Assembly: GCA_035507035.1 (NCBI GenBank)
Contig: DATJOJ010000059.1
Location: 42,833-106,832, forward strand
Direction of reading: 5' to 3'
Source: DATJOJ01 sp035507035
GTDB taxonomy: Bacteria; Acidobacteriota; Terriglobia; Terriglobales; Acidobacteriaceae
DNA length: 64,000 bases
Shown here: positions 42,215-50,590 of the stretch, in pieces
How the letters are laid out: each line of letters opens with the position of its first letter
How positions within the stretch are numbered: position 1 is the first letter of the stretch
Translations under genes and position numbers: made by a program
Notes under the pieces: generated by a model
What the model was told of the DNA's origin: nothing
The model's database searches: none
The model's input: the letters and a program-made list of their open reading frames with translations, nothing else

Positions 42215-43504
42215 ATGCCTCTGACAATTATTAGCGATATTCATGCGCGCGAGGTGCTGGATTCGCGCGGCAATCCGACGGTGGAAGCGGAAGTAATTTT
42301 AGGTGACGGCTCGCATGGGCGGGCGATTGTGCCGAGCGGAGCGTCGACCGGTGAGCATGAAGCGGTCGAATTGCGAGATGGGGATAAGAAGCGATTCGCG
42401 GGCAAAGGCGTGCTCAAGGCAGTGGCGAACGTAAACGGCGAAATCGCCGAGGCATTGTTCGACTTCGACGCGGCGGACCAGAGGAATCTGGATCGTAAGA
42501 TGATTGAACTGGATGGAACACCGACGAAGAGCCGGTTGGGGGCAAATGCGATTCTGGCAGTGTCGATGGCGTGCGCGCGGGCGGCGGCCTCGTCGTTTGC
42601 GCTGCCGGTGTATCGATATTTAGGTGGGCCGGCGAATGTGTTGCCGGTGCCGATGATGAACATCCTGAATGGCGGCGCGCATGCGGATAACAATGTTGAC
42701 TTCCAGGAATTCATGGTGATGCCGGTGGGTGCGAAGTCGTTCTCGGAGGGACTGCGCTGGGGCGTGGAAGTGTTTCACACGTTGAAAGGCGTGCTGAAGA
42801 AGCGGGGGTACAACACATCGGTGGGAGATGAGGGGGGATTTGCGCCGTCGGTGAAGTCGAATGTGGAGGCGATTGAGGTGGTGCTGGAAGCGATCGAACA
42901 GGCGGGATACAAACCGGGAAAACAGGTCGCGATTGCGCTCGATCCGGCGGCGAGCGAGTTTTATAAAGATGGGAAATACGTTTTCAAGAAATCGGACAAG
43001 TCGACGAAGAGTTCGGAGCAGATGGTGAAATACTATGCGAAGTGGGCGAAGGACTATCCGATTGTCTCGCTGGAAGACGGATTGTCGGAAGAAGATTGGG
43101 AAGGCTGGCGGATGCTCACAGAGGAACTCGGCGAAAAGATCCAACTGGTGGGCGACGACATTTTTGTCACGAACATTGACTTCCTGCAGAAAGGGATCGA
43201 CAAGGGAGTGGCGAATTCGATTCTGATCAAAGTGAATCAGATTGGGACGGTGAGCGAGACGCTGGATGCGATCGATCTGGCGCGGCGGAATGGATACACG
43301 TCGGTGATTTCGCACCGGTCAGGCGAGACGGAAGATACATTCATCGCGGATTTGGCGGTGGCGACGGGAGCGGGACAGATCAAGACGGGATCGGCGTCGC
43401 GGACGGACCGGATTGCGAAGTACAACCAGCTGCTGAGGATTGAAGAAGAACTTGGCGATGCGGCGAGGTTCTTAGGGATTAAGGCGCTGAATTACAGGGG
43501 GTAA
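42215..43504 (+). CDS. eno: enolase
   Basis: 429 residues, full length. It interconverts 2-phosphoglycerate and phosphoenolpyruvate. Visible signatures are SDIHAREVLDSRGNPTVEAEV, GASTGEHEAVELRDGDK, VPMMNILNGGAHADNNVDFQEFMVMP, the Mg ligands in SLEDGLSEEDWEGW and VGDDIFVTN, the catalytic Lys in ILIKVNQIGT, and SHRSGETEDTFIADLAVA. AAAGGACT is upstream of ATG 42215. It is the first glycolytic gene of the window; gpmI lies 7 kb further on. Confidence 0.98.
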   Translation: MPLTIISDIHAREVLDSRGNPTVEAEVILGDGSHGRAIVPSGASTGEHEAVELRDGDKKRFAGKGVLKAVANVNGEIAEALFDFDAADQRNLDRKMIELDGTPTKSRLGANAILAVSMACARAAASSFALPVYRYLGGPANVLPVPMMNILNGGAHADNNVDFQEFMVMPVGAKSFSEGLRWGVEVFHTLKGVLKKRGYNTSVGDEGGFAPSVKSNVEAIEVVLEAIEQAGYKPGKQVAIALDPAASEFYKDGKYVFKKSDKSTKSSEQMVKYYAKWAKDYPIVSLEDGLSEEDWEGWRMLTEELGEKIQLVGDDIFVTNIDFLQKGIDKGVANSILIKVNQIGTVSETLDAIDLARRNGYTSVISHRSGETEDTFIADLAVATGAGQIKTGSASRTDRIAKYNQLLRIEEELGDAARFLGIKALNYRG

Positions 43505-43666
43505 GTCCAGGCACTCTGTGGCGACAGGGTTCGTTGATATCGCGCTTGTGTCGCCAAGCTCGGTTAGAGAACGTATCAATTAGTCGCGGGGAGCGCGATC
43601 AATCTTCAAAAACAGACGGGTTGAGGAGACCTGAACCCGTCTCCAGTCCTTGTCGGAGTCAGCGTG

Positions 43667-43972
43667 TCATTCCGGGGGCAACTCGACGAGATTGGTCCGC
43701 ACTCGGTCTGCGACCTGTGCGCTCTTTAGCGTCGCCAGGAATTTTTTGGTGAAATCCTGCTGCAGATGGAAGTCCTGCGCCGCTTGCGACTTGTAAATCT
43801 CAAAAAAAATGAATGTGTTGGGATCGTCTTTTCGCGTAGCGATGGAAAACACCTCTACGCCTGGCTCGGCGCGCACCAACGGCAGGTATTGGCGTGCGGC
43901 CTCGACAAGTTCCGCACGGCGCTGCGGCTGAATTTTCGCTTCGATCAGCATGATTACTTTTTCGTTTGCCAT
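43667..43972 (-). CDS. antibiotic biosynthesis monooxygenase (ABM) family protein
   Basis: 101 residues from ATG 43972 (MANEKVIMLIEAKIQPQRRAELVE). The ABM ferredoxin-like fold is seen in EPGVEVFSIATRKDDPNTFIFFEIYKSQAAQDFHLQQDFTKKF. Small dimeric members oxidise quinones, degrade haem or have no known activity. The gene stands alone; substrate unknown. Confidence 0.82.
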   Translation of the reverse strand: MANEKVIMLIEAKIQPQRRAELVEAARQYLPLVRAEPGVEVFSIATRKDDPNTFIFFEIYKSQAAQDFHLQQDFTKKFLATLKSAQVADRVRTNLVELPPE

Positions 43973-44363
43973 GTTTTGAATCCTTAAGCTGCTTTGATCA
44001 GGGTGAGGCATGAGTTAGTGGACCCTTGGGAAGCGGTGACTGTGTTGATGCGCGAGCATGGCTTCAGGAAACACAGTTGTGGTGAAGTTACGACGGCCGA
44101 AATCGAAGCCATGCGGAAAAGCAGATTCCTCGTGGCTAAAAGCCACTCGAAATGACAATTGTAGCCGACGATTCTTTACTGGCAGGCAACGGAAAACCAA
44201 CACGTGAAAAGTAATGAGCGGCGCGGATAGACTTGGGAGCTGGCTGCCAGCCAGAAAATGCTGCGCCTCCTGTCGTCTTTTGCTTGCCATTTCCGATTCT
44301 CTATTTAGAGGCCGGAGTGTCGACTCTGGTCTCTAAATTCGGCCGCGAAGGTTGGGGGTGGGT
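43973..44363. other. intergenic region upstream of the Ser/Thr kinase gene
   Basis: No gene recognised. It contains a repeat remnant (GAAATGACAATTG, near 44150) and, close to the kinase start, a 34-bp near-palindrome described separately. Confidence 0.5.
44304..44337. promoter_or_regulatory. 34-bp near-palindrome upstream of the Ser/Thr kinase gene
   Basis: TTTAGAGGCCGGAGT (44304-44318) and ACTCTGGTCTCTAAA (44323-44337) are 15-bp arms with 13 of 15 pairs matching and loop GTCG, ending 26 bp before the kinase ATG. It could be an operator or an mRNA hairpin controlling translation. Confidence 0.5.
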
Positions 44364-47132
44364 ATGATCGAAGCCGACGGAGTTGCAGAAAAAACCAATG
44401 CTCGGTTAAGTACGACGCAGAATGAATGTAATGGTTTTGACTCCGATGCGACGTTGAATACTGCTGGGGCCGCAACTCTTTCGGCGGCGGAGCGCGCCAG
44501 TGAAACCAGATCCATCGGACCGTACGAGCTTATTCGCAAACTCGGCGAAGGCGGGATGGGACAAGTATGGCTGGCGGAGCAGACCGCTCCTATTCATCGG
44601 CAGGTTGCACTCAAGCTCATCAAGGTCGGCCGCTATGACGACTCGGTGTTACAGCGCTTCTACGCGGAACGCCAATCGCTGGCGGTGATGGATCATCCCT
44701 CGATCGCAAAGGTCTTCGACGCCGGGGCCACCGCGGATGGCCAGCCTTATTTTGTGATGGAGTACGTCCCCGGCCAGCCGCTCACAAACTATTGCGATCG
44801 CAAACGGCTCAATATTCGCGAACGCTTGGAGTTGTTCGTCAGAGTCTGTGAGGGGGTTCAGCACGCCCACCAGAAGGCGGTAATGCATCGGGACCTCAAG
44901 CCGGCAAACATTCTCGTGGTAGAAGTCGACGGCAAGCCGGTGCCGCGGATCATCGACTTCGGCCTGGCGAAAGCGGCGAATCCAACTCTGGATGGTGAAA
45001 CGCTGGTCACGCAGGCGGGTGGTTGGGTGGGCACACCCGGATACATGAGCCCGGAGCAGGCCGATCCGAGCGTGATAGATGTGGACACGCGCACCGACGT
45101 TTACTCGCTGGGTGCGGTGCTTTATGAATTACTCACCGGCTCGCTGCCACTCGAGACCAAGGACTGGCGTAAGCAGCCGTTGGACGAGTTTCTGCGGCAG
45201 TTGCGGGAAGAGGATCCGCAGCGGCCCAGTACCAAGGTCGGCGCAGATAAAAAAACCTCAAAATCTACGGCAGAAGGGCGGAGTGCCGAGCCCAAGCAGT
45301 TAATCAATTCGCTCAAAGGTGATCTCGATTGGATCACCATGAAGGCACTGGAAAAAGACCGCGCCCGGCGCTACGGCTCGCCCATGGAGCTGGCGGCTGA
45401 CATCAAACATTATCTTGCCAACGAGCCTGTAACCGCACGGCCGGCTAGCGTTGGCTATCGAGCCAGGAAATACGTGCTGCGGCACAAAGCTCTGGTGGCC
45501 GGAACGGCAGCGGTCTTCGTGGTTTTGGTTGCGGGTGTAATCATCAGCACATGGGAGGCGGTGAAAGCGCGCCGGGCGGAAGCACAAGCGAAACAACAGT
45601 CAGCCATTGCCCAAGCGGTCAACGACTTTCTGCAGAACGATCTCTTGGCCCAGGCGAGTGCAGCGACGCAGGCAGGACCGAGCGTCAAACCTGATCCCGA
45701 CCTGAAAGTACGGACGGCGTTGGACCGCGCCGCGGAGAGAGTCGAGGGCAAATTCGCCAAGCAACCGGAGGTTGAGGCGGCCATTCGGAACACCATCGGG
45801 CAGACCTACACGGATCTCGGAGTCTTCCCCGAGGCACAAAAGCAGTTGGAACGAGCAGTAGATCTACAGCGCCGGGTGCTGGGTGCCGAACACCCCGACA
45901 CGCTGAAATCCATGAACAATCTGGCTGTCGTCTACGTGAATGAAGGTAACTATGCGCGGGCCGAAGCGCTCGATACCCAGACTCTGGAAATCCGGCGTAG
46001 GGTCTTGGGCCCCGATCATCCTGACACGTGGACGACGATGAGCAACCTGGCTGTCGTGTATTTCGATGAGGGCAAGTATGATCAGGCCGAAGCGATCGAT
46101 CGCCAGATTTTGGAAATCCGACGCCGGGTTCTAGGGACCGAGCACCCCGACACCCTGGTGACCATGAACAATCTGGTTATCGCGTACTGGAATCAGGGCA
46201 ACTACGCGCAGGCAGAAGCGCTCGACAGTCAGGTTTGGGAAATCCGGCGACGGGTGCTAGGACCGGAGCATCCTGACACACTGAAGTCCATGAACAATCT
46301 GTTTATCATCTACTGGAATCAGCACAAATACGCGCAGGCCGAGGCGCTTGCGATGCAGACTCTGGACATCCGGCGGCGCGTATCGGGCCCCGAGCATCGC
46401 TACACGCTGGCCACCATGCACAATCTGGCCGCTATCTACGAAGATGAGGGCAAGTATGCACAGGCCGTGGCACTGGAAAAGCAGACTCTGGAAATCCGGC
46501 GCCGGGTACTAGGGCCCGAGCATCCCGATACCTTGATGACCATGAATAATCTGGCCAATTTTTACCAAGATGAGGGCAACTACGCGCTGGCCGAGGGGCT
46601 CGACAAGCAGACTTTGGAAATCCGCCGCCGCATCGCAGGCCCTGAAAATCCCGACACGCTTTACACTCTTTCGAATTTCGTATCGCTGTACCAAAGAGAG
46701 GGTAAATACGCTTTGGCTGAGACCTACGGCATACAAACCCTGGCGGGCCGCCGACGCGCCCTAGGCAATGAAAATCCGAATACGATGGGGTCGGCGAATG
46801 ATCTCGCCTTGGTTTATGTTTCGGAAGGGAAATTTGCCGAGAGCGAGCCTCTTGCCCGCGAGTTTTTGGCGTTATATCAAAAGAATCAGCCAGAGGACTG
46901 GCAACGCTTCCGCGCAGAGAGCCTGCTCGGTGCCAGCCTGGCGGGAGAAAAAAAATACACGGAAGCTGAAACGCCGTTGGTCGAAGGTTTTCAGGGCATG
47001 CAGGCGCGGAAGGACAGTATCTCGGCATCCGATCGCTACCACCTGCACCTCGCGCATCAGTGGCTCATCCAGTTTTACAAGAACTCGGGACAACCCACCA
47101 AGGCGGACTTGATCGCGAAAGAATCAGAATAG
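44364..47132 (+). CDS. Ser/Thr protein kinase with C-terminal 42-residue TPR array
   Basis: 922 residues from ATG 44364. The kinase domain (about 45-345) is complete: glycine loop LGEGGMGQVWLAE, VALKLIK lysine (about 84), HRDLKPAN catalytic loop (about 175), DFG in IIDFGLAKA (about 197), APE-like GTPGYMSPEQA. One transmembrane helix (about 374-398, ALVAGTAAVFVVLVAGVIIS) separates it from the extracytoplasmic part, which has eight or so kinesin-light-chain-type TPRs of 42 residues (RRRVLGPEHPDTL..MNNLA..Y..EGKYAQAEAL). It senses an external cue and phosphorylates cytosolic targets; both are unknown. A 34-bp palindrome lies just upstream. Confidence 0.93.
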   Translation: MIEADGVAEKTNARLSTTQNECNGFDSDATLNTAGAATLSAAERASETRSIGPYELIRKLGEGGMGQVWLAEQTAPIHRQVALKLIKVGRYDDSVLQRFYAERQSLAVMDHPSIAKVFDAGATADGQPYFVMEYVPGQPLTNYCDRKRLNIRERLELFVRVCEGVQHAHQKAVMHRDLKPANILVVEVDGKPVPRIIDFGLAKAANPTLDGETLVTQAGGWVGTPGYMSPEQADPSVIDVDTRTDVYSLGAVLYELLTGSLPLETKDWRKQPLDEFLRQLREEDPQRPSTKVGADKKTSKSTAEGRSAEPKQLINSLKGDLDWITMKALEKDRARRYGSPMELAADIKHYLANEPVTARPASVGYRARKYVLRHKALVAGTAAVFVVLVAGVIISTWEAVKARRAEAQAKQQSAIAQAVNDFLQNDLLAQASAATQAGPSVKPDPDLKVRTALDRAAERVEGKFAKQPEVEAAIRNTIGQTYTDLGVFPEAQKQLERAVDLQRRVLGAEHPDTLKSMNNLAVVYVNEGNYARAEALDTQTLEIRRRVLGPDHPDTWTTMSNLAVVYFDEGKYDQAEAIDRQILEIRRRVLGTEHPDTLVTMNNLVIAYWNQGNYAQAEALDSQVWEIRRRVLGPEHPDTLKSMNNLFIIYWNQHKYAQAEALAMQTLDIRRRVSGPEHRYTLATMHNLAAIYEDEGKYAQAVALEKQTLEIRRRVLGPEHPDTLMTMNNLANFYQDEGNYALAEGLDKQTLEIRRRIAGPENPDTLYTLSNFVSLYQREGKYALAETYGIQTLAGRRRALGNENPNTMGSANDLALVYVSEGKFAESEPLAREFLALYQKNQPEDWQRFRAESLLGASLAGEKKYTEAETPLVEGFQGMQARKDSISASDRYHLHLAHQWLIQFYKNSGQPTKADLIAKESE

Positions 47133-47154
47133 ATTGGCCCGAACGTCCTCAACA

Positions 47155-47967
47155 TCACTTCCCCTTAGAACGACGCCCGAGGGCGACGGCCGACTCAGAG
47201 GTCAAATAAAGGAAAGTGAACGTTTCCTGCAAATAAAGGCGGATTTGCTTGTCGGTGTGACTTAAGTAGCCGATGGAGACGTCTTGGCCGAGATGAAGAT
47301 CCATATCGCCGCCACGAGTGGTGACGACGAAAGCACCGTCGATGGCTGGCGCCCAAATGATTTTGCCTTCGAACAACCGTTTAACGTGTTCGAGCACGGG
47401 ATAGCCGTAATCGCTGGTCTCGGCAAGTTCGGTATAAGCGTCGGCGCTGAGCAGAATGGAATACGGACCGTTGACGCCGACGAGGCGCAACTGGCTTAGA
47501 GCCTGAGCGAAGGCTTCGGGGTATTTGCGCACGTCGGCGGGAAGAGGCTTTTGAGGATTGCTGGTGCCCTGGCGAACGCCGATGATTCCAGCGGCGGAAT
47601 AACCCTCGAAAATGGCGCGGTCTTCGGCGAAGGCGAGTTTTCGTGCGGCGTCTTTGGCGGGCTGCCAATCGGAATCGTTCGAGCCTCGTTCGACGTCGTC
47701 GATCATCTGGCGCTCAAGATCGAAAGGAACGCGGAGTTCGACGAGGGCTTTCACTTCACGCTGCCGGGAGATCACGCCGTCGCCGGGCGAGGCGATGGTA
47801 TTCAGATGACCGGTGCCAACGGCCGAGAACGCAGAACCTGCGGGGCCATGAAGGTCGACGACGCGGCGGCCGGCTAGATAGCGCTTAATGGTGCGCGAAG
47901 ATTCCTCTTCGATTTGCTCCCACGCGGCGTCAGAAATCGGGGCCAACTCACGATGCAGGTTATTCAT
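47155..47967 (-). CDS. encapsulin nanocompartment shell protein (family 1)
   Basis: 270 residues from ATG 47967, typical encapsulin length. HK97-like fold markers include LHRELAPISDAAWEQIEEE, KRYLAGRRVVDLHGPAG, DDVERGSNDSDWQPAKDAARKLAFAEDRAIFEGY and EGKIIWAPAIDGAFVVTTRGGDMDLHLGQDVSIGY. Encapsulins self-assemble into shells that hold a cargo enzyme bearing a short C-terminal peptide. The cargo gene (DyP peroxidase) lies directly upstream and overlaps the start by 8 bp. Longer starts (48009) lie inside the cargo gene and are less likely. Confidence 0.95.
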   Translation of the reverse strand: MNNLHRELAPISDAAWEQIEEESSRTIKRYLAGRRVVDLHGPAGSAFSAVGTGHLNTIASPGDGVISRQREVKALVELRVPFDLERQMIDDVERGSNDSDWQPAKDAARKLAFAEDRAIFEGYSAAGIIGVRQGTSNPQKPLPADVRKYPEAFAQALSQLRLVGVNGPYSILLSADAYTELAETSDYGYPVLEHVKRLFEGKIIWAPAIDGAFVVTTRGGDMDLHLGQDVSIGYLSHTDKQIRLYLQETFTFLYLTSESAVALGRRSKGK

Positions 47968-49063
47968 GAGAATCCTTTCCTTTGAGGGAACCAATTCTAA
48001 GCGAACCATCGTTGGATTCCGCGGCGGAGGGGGAAGTTACATCTGATGACAATGCCGGAGCAGAACTTTCGGCGGCAGATGACGGCTCCGCCTGATCGGG
48101 AGACACGTCGTCGAGAAAGGTTGCAGTGGGGACGAAGAACAAACCGCCGGTAACCGCGGTGCTGAAATCGAGAATGCGATCGTAATTGCCGGGCGGGCGG
48201 CCGATAAACATGTTCTCGAGCATTTGTTCGGTAGTACGGGGCGAGCGGCTGTAGCCAATGAAGTAAGTGCCGAATTCGCCGTGGCCGGGGCGCCCGAAAG
48301 GCATGTTGTCGCGCAGGATATCGATCTCGGTGCCGTTTTCTTCGATGACGGTGAGGGCGTTGTGAGCACAAGTCGGTTTGACGGAATCGTCGAGTTCGAT
48401 GTCGGCGAGTTTGGTGCGGCCGATGATTTTTTCCTGAGCTTCAGTGGGGAGCTGATTCCAGGCGTCGAGGTTGTGAAGGTACTTTTGCACGATGGCGTAG
48501 CTTCCGCCGGCAAATGTAGGATCTTCTTCGGCGATGAAGACGGCATCGGCGGCGGCTTGTCCTGTGGGATTCTCGGTGCCGTCGACGAAACCGAGGAGAT
48601 CACGCTCGTCAAAGTAGCGAAACCCGTGGACCTCGTCGGCAGTAGTGACGGCACCCGCGAGGCGACCCATGATTTGCGTGGCCAACTCGAAGCAAAGATC
48701 CATGCGCTTGGCACGAATGTGAAAAATCAGGTCGCCAGGGGTGGAGACGGCATGGCGCGGGCCGGAGCGGAATTCACGAAAAGGATGAAGTTCGGCGGGA
48801 CGCGGCGAGCCGAAAAGGCGGTCCCAAGCAGCGGAACCGATGCCCATAATGCAGGACAACGAGGCTTCGATGTCGCGAAAGCCCACCGCGCGCAGCAACC
48901 CGGAGAGATCGGCGCACAGGGAAAGGATTGCGGCTCGGCTCTCGTCGCCAGGATTGATGGTGACGACGAGAAAAATCGCCGCGCGCGTGAGCGGCGAAGA
49001 GACCAGTTGCGAGACGGCTGTCGCTGGCGCGGATTCCGGAACGCTGATGGGATCGGAGGGCAT
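47960..49063 (-). CDS. dye-decolorizing (DyP) haem peroxidase, encapsulin cargo
   Basis: 367 residues. The DyP signature GFVDGTENP holds Asp161, the likely distal acid; His234 is the probable proximal haem ligand, and Arg251 in ILRDNMPFG the conserved distal Arg. The last 40 residues are a Ser/Ala/Pro-rich linker followed by NDGSLRIGSLKG (351-362), the classic encapsulin targeting peptide. The gene overlaps the shell gene by 8 bp, so both are made together. Such systems are linked to oxidative-stress defence. Confidence 0.95.
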   Translation of the reverse strand: MPSDPISVPESAPATAVSQLVSSPLTRAAIFLVVTINPGDESRAAILSLCADLSGLLRAVGFRDIEASLSCIMGIGSAAWDRLFGSPRPAELHPFREFRSGPRHAVSTPGDLIFHIRAKRMDLCFELATQIMGRLAGAVTTADEVHGFRYFDERDLLGFVDGTENPTGQAAADAVFIAEEDPTFAGGSYAIVQKYLHNLDAWNQLPTEAQEKIIGRTKLADIELDDSVKPTCAHNALTVIEENGTEIDILRDNMPFGRPGHGEFGTYFIGYSRSPRTTEQMLENMFIGRPPGNYDRILDFSTAVTGGLFFVPTATFLDDVSPDQAEPSSAAESSAPALSSDVTSPSAAESNDGSLRIGSLKGKDSHE

Positions 49064-49258
49064 TGAGATTTTTTTTGGGCAGGAAAATTCGAGAGTCGCT
49101 GCCCAGTGTAGTCAACGGAATCGACAGCTTATCAAAGGTTGACGGCTGACGTCGAACGATGGGCATTCTTTCGCCGCGGATTCGCGCAGATAAACGCGGA
49201 TCTGCCGTGATTCAAAAGACTCGTCATTCCGGCGCAGCGAGGAATTTGTCGTTTTCTT

Positions 49259-49765
49259 TCAGAACCCCAACGTGTCGTCGGCGGAGGGGCCATAGGTCGC
49301 GGGAAGCGGTTTGTCGTTGAGCCGCAAATAGACGCCAAGCTGCGCGCGATGATGGACCAGATGATTCAGAAACATTTGCCGGTAGGCCAAGAACTTCCTG
49401 CCCTCAAAGATCGTTTTCCCTTGAAAGCTGAGTTTCCACGGTTGCGTCCAAGCGTCGTCGTTGGTGATCGCCTTTAGAGCGGCGCGCGTTTTGACGACGT
49501 TGTCGTCAAAAGCTTTGATTAATCCGGCCAGCTCGAAAGGTGGACGGGTACGCTGCGGCGCTTTGCCGAAATCGAGTTCCGGAGTGGTGAGGATGGTATA
49601 GCCAAAGCCGGGTAACTCGGCCACATGAGGGGCAAGCTTTTCGAGCGGCATGGATTTGGGGTGCGGGGAGAAACCCTTCTTGTCAAAGGGAACACGCTCG
49701 AGGGTGAGGCGCGTGGTTTTCATTTCAGCATCGAACTCGGATAATAGGTGATCGGTAATGGACAT
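49259..49765 (-). CDS. DinB-family protein
   Basis: 168 residues, a four-helix DinB/YfiT-like protein. Candidate metal-ligand His residues are present: one in the PHVAELPGFGYT segment and the pair in NHLVHHRAQLGVYLR. DinB-like proteins act as thiol-dependent transferases (some use bacillithiol), and bshC lies 3 kb away on the other strand; a link is only a possibility. GAGGAG lies five bases before ATG 49765. Start and length agree with the family. Confidence 0.82.
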   Translation of the reverse strand: MSITDHLLSEFDAEMKTTRLTLERVPFDKKGFSPHPKSMPLEKLAPHVAELPGFGYTILTTPELDFGKAPQRTRPPFELAGLIKAFDDNVVKTRAALKAITNDDAWTQPWKLSFQGKTIFEGRKFLAYRQMFLNHLVHHRAQLGVYLRLNDKPLPATYGPSADDTLGF

Positions 49766-49888
49766 TCGCGCTCCTCAAACGGCTGGTAGTTTTAATATTG
49801 ACCGTGCGACAGGGCTTTATTCTATAAGGAAGCGACCCAGTTTTGTTATGGCTTGCGAAGGAAACGGCATCTAACCGCTCATATCGCT

Positions 49889-50443
49889 ATGAAACTCAAA
49901 ATTCTCGCTCTCACGCTCTGCCTGTGCCTTCCAGGCTTCGCCCAAGTGACCTCGACCACAACCGACACTCCCGCCAGCAAGGAGCAAATCGAAAAGCTGT
50001 TTGAAGTGATGGACATTCGACAGCAGACGGTGGCTATGATGGGTTCGATGCAGCAGCAGATGCAGACCATCACGGCGCAAACCATTCAGACGCGGTATCC
50101 GCAGATCACCCGGGCAGAGATGGTGCGGCTGAACCAGATCTCCGAACAGACGCTGGAGAAGTTCCCGGTGGATGCGATGCTGAGCGATATGATTCCGATC
50201 TATCAGAAACACCTCAACCAGGCGGACGTGGACGCGATGATTGTTTTTTATTCGTCGCCGACTGGAAAAAAGTTGATGCAGCAATTGCCGCAGATCACGC
50301 AGGAGGCAATCCAGGTTTCGTATCAGCGCATGCAGACGCAGGTGGATGCGGCGATGGAGCAGGTGGAAGAGATGGTGAAGGAAGAAAAGGAGAAGCAAGA
50401 AAAGAAGAGTTCGACGCCGAATCCGCCGACGGAAAAGGACTGA
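49889..50443 (+). CDS. secreted DUF2059-type protein
   Basis: About 184 residues from ATG 49889; the longer frame adds a non-signal N-terminus. Signal peptide: KILALTLCLCLPGFAQ. The core holds the DUF2059 pattern LNQADVDAMIVFYSSPTGKKLMQQLPQITQEAIQ. A Glu/Lys-rich tail ends EKEKQEKKSSTPNPPTEKD. Function unknown. Domain role is not established; the family is common in proteobacteria and acidobacteria. Confidence 0.85.
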   Translation: MKLKILALTLCLCLPGFAQVTSTTTDTPASKEQIEKLFEVMDIRQQTVAMMGSMQQQMQTITAQTIQTRYPQITRAEMVRLNQISEQTLEKFPVDAMLSDMIPIYQKHLNQADVDAMIVFYSSPTGKKLMQQLPQITQEAIQVSYQRMQTQVDAAMEQVEEMVKEEKEKQEKKSSTPNPPTEKD

Positions 50444-50590
50444 GGTACAGCTTTTAAGCACAGAGGACAGGAAAGCTCACCTGCGCGGAATTGAAAAGCG
50501 GAGTTCCCTCCTATAGATTCTTCTTTCGACGATTTTCTCTGTGTCTCCGCGGCTCCGTGGTGAAAGCTGCCGGAAACAGCTAGGAGCGCA

